Shown: piece after piece, positions 7,983 through 11,352 of the stretch
Position numbering within the stretch: the first letter of the stretch is position 1
Layout of the letters: every line of letters starts with the position of its first letter
Assembly: GCA_018609965.1 (NCBI GenBank)
Contig: JAHENP010000149.1
Location: 1 to 11,352 of the forward strand
Direction of reading: 5' to 3'
Length of the DNA stretch: 11,352 nt
Origin: Haloferacaceae archaeon
Lineage (GTDB): Archaea > Halobacteriota > Halobacteria > Halobacteriales > Haloferacaceae
Notes under the pieces: model-generated
What the model was told of the DNA's origin: nothing
Databases searched by the model: none
Seen by the model: only the letters and a program-made list of their open reading frames with translations
Program-made: the position numbers and the translations under genes

Positions 7983-7990
7983 GTAGTTTT
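7983..7990 (-). promoter_or_regulatory. Possible weak TATA-like box for the fused ATPase gene
   Basis: The minus strand reads CGAAAACTAC, ending 27 bases before the ATG at 7955. The spacing suits a leaderless start, but the box is a poor match to the TTTAWA form seen at the neighbouring genes. The rest of the 244-base divergent gap (7956-8199) shows no other clear signal. Confidence 0.3.
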
Positions 7991-8199
7991 CGGTACAGCG
8001 GGGAGTGTTCAACCCCTCCGTCTGTCGGTCACGCAGACACGCGGGCTGGTTGTACGCCCGACGCGGAGATGGAGACCCGTCCAACGCGAGGGGAGAGACT
8101 CGGACGACGCTCGTCCAACACGCAGAGGTTCGGACAGCGTTCCCACACCGTCGGGTTTCCCTGGGGAACTACCCTCCCGCCGCGTCTCGTGTGAGTCGT

Positions 8200-8301
8200 A
8201 TGGAGACGACCTGTCCGACCTGTGGTGTCGTGTTCGGCCCCGAAAACGGCGTGTGGCAGTGTCCCGACTGTGGGCACGCGCCGCCTCACGGCGCCGACTG
8301 A
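8200..8301 (+). CDS. Very small CPxCG zinc-finger protein
   Basis: This 33-aa protein has two metal knuckles, CPTC (residues 5-8) and CPDCG (21-25), joined by a short hydrophobic/aromatic linker (VVFGPENGVWQ) and followed by His26. Four Cys in a CxxC-x12-CxxC layout should bind one zinc. Small CPxCG-type proteins of this kind are common in haloarchaea and mostly lack an assigned role. I chose the ATG at 8200; a GTG at 8191 would add three residues. A weak AACTAC at 8168-8173 lies 26 bases upstream, consistent with a leaderless mRNA. It is divergent from the ATPase gene. It is too small for many gene finders but the motif pair makes it convincing. It could bind nucleic acid or protein partners. 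Confidence 0.7.
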   Translation: METTCPTCGVVFGPENGVWQCPDCGHAPPHGAD

Positions 8302-8328
8302 CTACCCTGGTACACCGACGCCTCACAC

Positions 8329-8362
8329 TCGGCGACGCGTGCGGCACCTTTCGGCGACGCGT
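8329..8362. repeat. 12-bp direct repeat between convergent genes
   Basis: TCGGCGACGCGT occurs at 8329-8340 and again at 8351-8362, offset by 22 bases. The second copy runs up to the stop codon of the 97-aa gene. It may be chance in GC-rich DNA; no function is evident. Confidence 0.35.
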
Positions 8363-8655
8363 CAGATGTCCTCGCCTGCATCGCCGGTGCCGATCACGTT
8401 CGCGGTCTCGACGCGTGTCACACCCGTGATCGCACACACGTCCGCGACGGCAGACTCGGAGACGGTCACACGGAAACTGTCGTACGGGAGCGGTTCGACC
8501 CCGTCCGTCTCGGGGAGTCGCTCGCGCAGCTCCGTCTCGTCCGTCTCGTCGTCGACCCCGACGACGAGTGTCACGGTCGCGTCCGCCTTCGGGTTCTCAC
8601 ACAGCCGCCGGACGGGGTGCGAACGGTACGTCACGCTCGCGTGTGTGGTCTCCAC
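8362..8655 (-). CDS. Unrecognised 97-aa haloarchaeal protein, alpha/beta
   Basis: I do not recognise this family. The order of likely strands and helices is strand 26-34 (ATVTLVVGV), helix 38-47, strand 53-57, strand 60-65 (SFRVTV), helix 67-76 (ESAVADVCAI) and strand 79-85 (VTRVETA). This beta-alpha-beta-beta-alpha-beta order fits a small ferredoxin-like domain, of the sort also seen in protease propeptide/inhibitor I9 domains; that is inference from pattern only. No signal peptide or membrane segment is visible, and two Cys (19, 74) are not in a metal motif. It starts with GTG at 8655. It is divergent from the thiamine-binding gene (start 8754), with 98 bases shared between them and no clear TATA box. 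Confidence 0.65.
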   Translation of the reverse strand: METTHASVTYRSHPVRRLCENPKADATVTLVVGVDDETDETELRERLPETDGVEPLPYDSFRVTVSESAVADVCAITGVTRVETANVIGTGDAGEDI

Positions 8656-8753
8656 CGGTGTAACTCTGCTGTCGTCTCGCAGCGAGCCACGACAGCGACT
8701 CCCGGCTCCTCATCTGCCGTCAGCGTCTTCTCGGTGCCGGCCTCACCTCGTCT

Positions 8754-9080
8754 GTGACAGTGATCGCACTCCTCTCGGTCGCACCGGTGGTCGAAGACAG
8801 CATGGCAGACGAGGTGGCGAAGGCGGTCGCGGCGTTAGACGATGCGGGTGTCGCTTACGAGACGAACCCGATGGGGACCGTCATCGAGACGGACGACGTT
8901 GGCACCTTGTTCGAGGCGGTCGAAGCCGCCCACGAGGCGGTCGACGGCGACCGGGTGAGCACGTTCCTCAAGATCGACGACAAACGGACGACCGACCAAC
9001 GCGCCTTCGAGAAGGTCGAGGCCGTCGAGGCGGAACTCGGTCACGCCGCGACGAGCGAACGCGACCGGGACGCGGAGTGA
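8754..9080 (+). CDS. Thiamine-binding protein, MTH1187/YqgV family
   Basis: This 108-aa cytoplasmic protein belongs to the MTH1187/YqgV family (DUF77, thiamine_BP), small ferredoxin-like proteins reported to bind thiamine-type ligands. The family marks are present: first strand VIALLSVAPV (3-12), helix MADEVAKAVAALDDAG, the ligand-loop motif PMGTVIE (39-45), helix LFEAVEAAHEAV, and KIDDKR (73-78). The last 15 residues form an acidic tail (SERDRDAE). The start is GTG at 8754; a second GTG at 8760 is almost as good, while ATG 8802 would remove the first strand and is unlikely. No clear promoter lies in the 98-base gap. It ends 12 bases from the convergent 114-aa gene. No thiamine transport or synthesis gene is nearby. 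Confidence 0.88.
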   Translation: MTVIALLSVAPVVEDSMADEVAKAVAALDDAGVAYETNPMGTVIETDDVGTLFEAVEAAHEAVDGDRVSTFLKIDDKRTTDQRAFEKVEAVEAELGHAATSERDRDAE

Positions 9081-9092
9081 GCCAGGACCGGC

Positions 9093-9437
9093 TCAGATCG
9101 GCCGTTTCCGCACGCTCCAGTTCCCGCTGGCCACGTCGAGTTCGAACTCCCGGCTCCCCTGGTCGGACTTGAGCACGAGCGTGGAGTCGTCGATGGCGTA
9201 CTCCGCGAGCACCTTCAACTCGATCTCCTCACGGATCGTGTCGAACCGGAGCACGTGTTGGCCCCCGGCCTCGTAGACGCCAATCTCGAAGCTGGCGTGG
9301 GTCTCGGTGCCGCCGAACTCACAGAAGATGGCGCCGTCCTCGTTGTCGACGAGCCTCCCCCCGTGGTCGCGGGCCCACTGTGTGAACTCACGTCTGAACG
9401 CCTCCGTCGTGCCGTTGTCCCCCCAGAGCCGTTTCAT
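9093..9437 (-). CDS. Unrecognised 114-aa protein with leaderless promoter
   Basis: I do not recognise this protein. The N-terminal part is helical (TTEAFRREFTQWARDHGG, 10-27). The rest alternates short strands: GAIFCEF (35-41), HASFEIGVYEAG (47-58), HVLRFDTI (61-68), ELKVLAEYAI (73-82), TLVLKS (86-91), SREFELDV (95-102) and NWSVRKRPI. A compact alpha plus beta-sheet domain is likely. There is no signal peptide or membrane segment and a single Cys39. I chose ATG 9437, not ATG 9464, because TATA-like ATTAAT at 9468-9463 lies 25 bases before 9437 and overlaps the upstream ATG itself. The gene faces away from the protease gene, and its composition is like that of the core genes, not the AT-rich region beside it. 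Confidence 0.75.
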   Translation of the reverse strand: MKRLWGDNGTTEAFRREFTQWARDHGGRLVDNEDGAIFCEFGGTETHASFEIGVYEAGGQHVLRFDTIREEIELKVLAEYAIDDSTLVLKSDQGSREFELDVASGNWSVRKRPI

Positions 9438-9462
9438 ACTCCAAAGATGCGGCGGCGAGTTC

Positions 9463-9468
9463 ATTAAT
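9463..9468 (-). promoter_or_regulatory. TATA-like box for the 114-aa gene
   Basis: ATTAAT ends 25 bases before the ATG at 9437, the same leaderless geometry as at dppA and the DUF4112 gene. Its position rules out the longer 123-aa start. Confidence 0.65.
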
Positions 9469-9511
9469 CACGTGGGTCGTTCTCCGGCCAGACCGTGCCC
9501 CGATCCCAGTT

Positions 9512-9585
9512 CGATTTTTTGAAAAATAGGAAAAGATTATAGCAAAAATTATAAACTGCGCCTGAAACAGGTAAATCTATATCGG
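9512..9585. promoter_or_regulatory. AT-rich patch upstream of the protease gene
   Basis: This 74-base stretch is far richer in A and T than the surroundings. It contains T6 (9515-9520), several A-runs, TTATAAA (9549-9555) and TAAATCTATAT (9572-9582). It lies in the divergent gap between the 114-aa gene and the protease. It likely holds the protease promoter and, through its T-runs on both strands, could block read-through. It also marks the point where composition changes, which may be an insertion boundary. Confidence 0.55.
9549..9555 (+). promoter_or_regulatory. TATA box of the protease-lipoprotein pair
   Basis: TTATAAA is the best TATA match in the patch. With the 24-26-base rule seen at the other genes here, transcription would start around 9579. 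A second AT-rich candidate at 9572-9582 would start transcription near 9605. Either way the GTG/ATG at 9681/9684 would have a leader of roughly 75-105 bases, unlike the leaderless neighbours. Confidence 0.5.
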
Positions 9586-9680
9586 AAGAAGACAGTCAGG
9601 CCGAGACGGACGGTGACAACACTCCTGTTGCAGAGACCGCGCTGAACGGAAGACAACGGTCGACAGAACGAAAACTGCGT

Positions 9681-10847
9681 GTGATGGGGCGACGTCGCCT
9701 CGTCAAGACCCTCTCTACGCTCGGCGTCTCGGGAGCAGCACTCGCCACTGGACAGATCGACGAGATCGCCACGGCAGCGGCAGACGACACTGACGATGTC
9801 GTCCGGACCCACTCGTATCAACACACGAACCACGAAGCAGTCACCAACGGCGCGATGCCGGAACGCGAGGCGAAGTTCTACAAAATCCCACGCGACCAGT
9901 GGATTCGTACCGAGACTGCCTACGATGCTGCTCGCCGGGTCAGAGAGAGGATCGGAGAGATTCCGTCTGTCTCAGTCACGCCCGATGTGAACAGTCCCGA
10001 CTACGGGGAGACTGTGATCTGTGTGACCCAAACGGTGGTCAAGTCGGTCACAGAAGACGGAGACAAAGTGACCAAGCGTCGACCGTCCGTCTCTCCCGAA
10101 GAAGTGAAACGACGGACACCGGCAACTGCGTCAGGGGTCGTCGAACACGACGGTCGCGCTCACCGTGTCGAAGATATTCCGGTCGCGTTCGAGAAGAAGA
10201 CAGAGATACAGACCGAAGTGTACAGTTCACTCTACAGGCCAGTCCCCGCTGGATGTCGGATAATGTGCGGTGATCTTGAAGTAGGAACGATTGGATCTCC
10301 CGCGTACGATATGGACAACACCAAGCCGGGGTGGCTCACCGCATCACATGTGTTCAACCGAGAGAACGGCATAAAAGTACATCAGCCGTACGTCTGTTGT
10401 GAAACGGGCATTGGGAAGAGCACGAAGCACACAGACGAAGGTAATGGAGACATTGCGTTCTTCGCCTCTGATGGGAATAAGCGAAAGTACGACCTGGCAG
10501 ATAAGCGGGAGAACAACTACATGGGGTGGCCAGTCAACGGAACTGTGGCAGAAGACAGACTGAAAGACATGGCGTCTAACAGTCAGACGGCTGCTCGCCA
10601 GGGTGCGACGACGGGAAGAGCTACTTTTGATTTGATAAAATATAATGCTGATGCAGGAATTATAACTGGAACAAATTCAGGAGATAAAGGTGGCGACTCC
10701 GGCGGACCGTGGTACCAGTACGATGTCGAAAACGATCATATACTGATGCTCGGTGTACATGGCGGCCACCACGGACCCAATAATGGGCGTAAGTCCACTG
10801 CAACCTCTATAGTACATGCAGAGCAAGAGCTGAACATCGTTGTATGA
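9681..10847 (+). CDS. Tat-exported trypsin-like serine protease (S1 type)
   Basis: This 388-aa protein begins with a Tat signal (GRRRLVKT, then a hydrophobic stretch to about residue 24, and cleavage probably near 32-34). Residues 35-185 look like a polar pro-region. The catalytic domain runs from about 186 to 388: His223 in TASHVF, Asp257 in GDIAFF, and Ser340 in GGDSGGPW form a complete chymotrypsin-type triad. GVHGG at 358-362 resembles GIHWGG of V8 glutamyl endopeptidase, whose His helps bind Glu. Cysteines are 114, 192, 196 and the adjacent pair 239-240. The start is uncertain: GTG 9681 or ATG 9684 are the only standard starts, neither has a Shine-Dalgarno or a near TATA box, and the frame is open upstream to 9555. 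Codon use is looser and more AT-rich than in the transporter genes, suggesting acquired DNA. It overlaps the next gene by ATGA. Confidence 0.85.
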   Translation: MMGRRRLVKTLSTLGVSGAALATGQIDEIATAAADDTDDVVRTHSYQHTNHEAVTNGAMPEREAKFYKIPRDQWIRTETAYDAARRVRERIGEIPSVSVTPDVNSPDYGETVICVTQTVVKSVTEDGDKVTKRRPSVSPEEVKRRTPATASGVVEHDGRAHRVEDIPVAFEKKTEIQTEVYSSLYRPVPAGCRIMCGDLEVGTIGSPAYDMDNTKPGWLTASHVFNRENGIKVHQPYVCCETGIGKSTKHTDEGNGDIAFFASDGNKRKYDLADKRENNYMGWPVNGTVAEDRLKDMASNSQTAARQGATTGRATFDLIKYNADAGIITGTNSGDKGGDSGGPWYQYDVENDHILMLGVHGGHHGPNNGRKSTATSIVHAEQELNIVV

Positions 10848-11212
10848 ATCATACACAGAGAGTGGCCACAGTTTCCCTGCTTCTGCTCGTCGCCGGTTGT
10901 GCGGGACCCGTCGGGTCAGAAACTGGCGGACTGCTAAGAGCGAGCGTCATCCCGTCGGATTCATCCGACGTTGAGCCGGTCCCACTGTCGGAGGTTGATC
11001 ACGACCGACTCCGGCGTGTGACGAAAAAAGCGGTCAGTGCCTACGAATCCAACGGGACGGCAGAGCTTGTCGCCGTTCCTATTCCAGAACGAAAGTTAGA
11101 TGAGACAAGAAACGCTTACAATAAGCTCAAAAAACATCCGAATGAGTCCTATGAACGGGTCGTCACGTACCGCGGATACACCGTTGATATTAGAATGGTG
11201 ATATACACCTAG
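10844..11212 (+). CDS. Small lipoprotein coupled to the protease
   Basis: This 122-aa protein has a short signal peptide (hydrophobic 7-17) and a lipobox LVAGC with Cys19. There is no twin-arginine pair, so it looks Sec-exported, which is less usual for haloarchaeal lipoproteins. After a flexible linker (20-47) the domain has a helix (LSEVDHDRLRRVTKKAVSAY, 48-67), a middle part, and a final pair of strands (ERVVTYRG and YTVDIRMVIYT). N-glycosylation sequons are at Asn70 and Asn100. The ATG overlaps the protease TGA, so the two are translated together. Co-expression and shared location outside the membrane suggest a partner, anchor or inhibitor of the protease, but the sequence alone does not show which. 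I do not recognise the family. Confidence 0.8.
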   Translation: MNHTQRVATVSLLLLVAGCAGPVGSETGGLLRASVIPSDSSDVEPVPLSEVDHDRLRRVTKKAVSAYESNGTAELVAVPIPERKLDETRNAYNKLKKHPNESYERVVTYRGYTVDIRMVIYT

Positions 11213-11254
11213 TCTGCGGTCACTACCCTCTCACTCCAGTAGCAAATAGAACCG

Positions 11255-11268
11255 TGACGCCAGCGTCA
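11255..11268. repeat. 14-bp inverted repeat between convergent genes
   Basis: TGACGCCAGCGTCA is a perfect dyad: two 6-base arms around CA. It lies between the lipoprotein stop (11212) and the stop of the leftward gene at 11298. It could be a weak transcription-end hairpin or a dimer binding site; no T-run follows on either strand, and it may be chance. Confidence 0.4.
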
Positions 11269-11297
11269 AGACGCGAACGGTACCCGACCCCACCCAG

Positions 11298-11352
11298 TCA
11301 CTCGAACCGGAACGTCTCCAGGTTCCTCGGCGCGAACGTCCGCATGTTGTAG
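11298..11352 (-). CDS. C-terminal end of an unrecognised protein (5' truncated)
   Basis: The minus-strand frame is open from the window edge to TGA at 11300-11298 and gives 17 residues, YNMRTFAPRNLETFRFE. Codons are typical GC-ending haloarchaeal ones, and the peptide has the look of a conserved C-terminus, but it is too short to name. It converges on the protease-lipoprotein pair, so the accessory region probably ends in the 85-base gap 11213-11297. Confidence 0.55.
   Translation of the reverse strand, partial: YNMRTFAPRNLETFRFE

Noticed and set aside
8041..8060. Short hairpin CGGGC...GCCCG in the ATPase/zinc-finger gap
   Set aside because: Only five base pairs with a nine-base loop in GC-rich DNA; no T-run or conserved placement supports it.
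7956..8084. 43-residue N-terminal extension of the fused ATPase
   Set aside because: The extension ([19 protein letters not shown]...) does not resemble the family and includes the likely promoter region.
8222..9172. Plus-strand frame of 316 aa over the small-gene region
   Set aside because: It runs through the zinc-finger, 97-aa and thiamine-binding genes in the wrong frame and turns into Arg/Gly-rich sequence.
9549..9833. Minus-strand open frame (94 aa) over the protease start
   Set aside because: It is antisense to the Tat signal and AT-rich promoter patch, Arg/Cys-rich and lacking any domain.

Overview
The window looks like a piece of a haloarchaeal (class Halobacteria) chromosome or large plasmid. 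It is GC-rich with GC-ending codons, and the proteins are rich in Asp and Glu. Exported proteins carry twin-arginine signals with a lipobox. Several genes have a TATA-like box whose end lies only 24-26 bases before the start codon, which implies leaderless mRNAs. I saw no tRNA, rRNA, CRISPR array or insertion sequence. I did not fix the genus.

Layout. Bases 1-166 hold the 3' end of a rightward gene whose reading frame may be shifted. At 175-753 (minus) is a DUF4112-type membrane protein with a Thr/Gly/Asp-rich repeat tail. From 7955 down to 810, all on the minus strand, lies a peptide-type ABC transporter locus. It consists of a fused two-domain ATPase (DppD-DppF, 919 aa), a Tat-exported lipoprotein that binds the substrate (DppA), two permeases (DppB, DppC; 4-base GTGA overlap) and a small membrane protein three bases after dppC. 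Together these should capture a peptide or similar solute outside the cell and import it with ATP. DppA appears to have its own strong promoter.

From 8200 to 9437 are four small genes: a 33-aa two-CxxC zinc-finger protein, an unrecognised 97-aa protein, a thiamine-binding (MTH1187/YqgV) family protein, and an unrecognised 114-aa protein with a clear leaderless promoter.

From about 9510 to 11212 the base composition changes, with AT-rich patches and looser codon use. This part holds a Tat-exported serine protease (His223, Asp257, Ser340, GDSGGP) overlapping by ATGA with a 122-aa lipoprotein. It reads as an accessory two-gene unit. The last 55 bases hold the C-terminus of a leftward gene.

The most interesting points are: (i) the ATPase fusion, with a roughly 135-residue insertion between Walker A and the Q-loop of its first half and a roughly 90-100-residue insertion inside the Cys cluster of its second half, the two sharing a short helical motif; (ii) the protease frame, which stays open upstream to an ATA codon placed exactly where the TATA box predicts a leaderless start; (iii) the protease-lipoprotein pair, where the protease has a His at the position used for Glu recognition in V8-type proteases.
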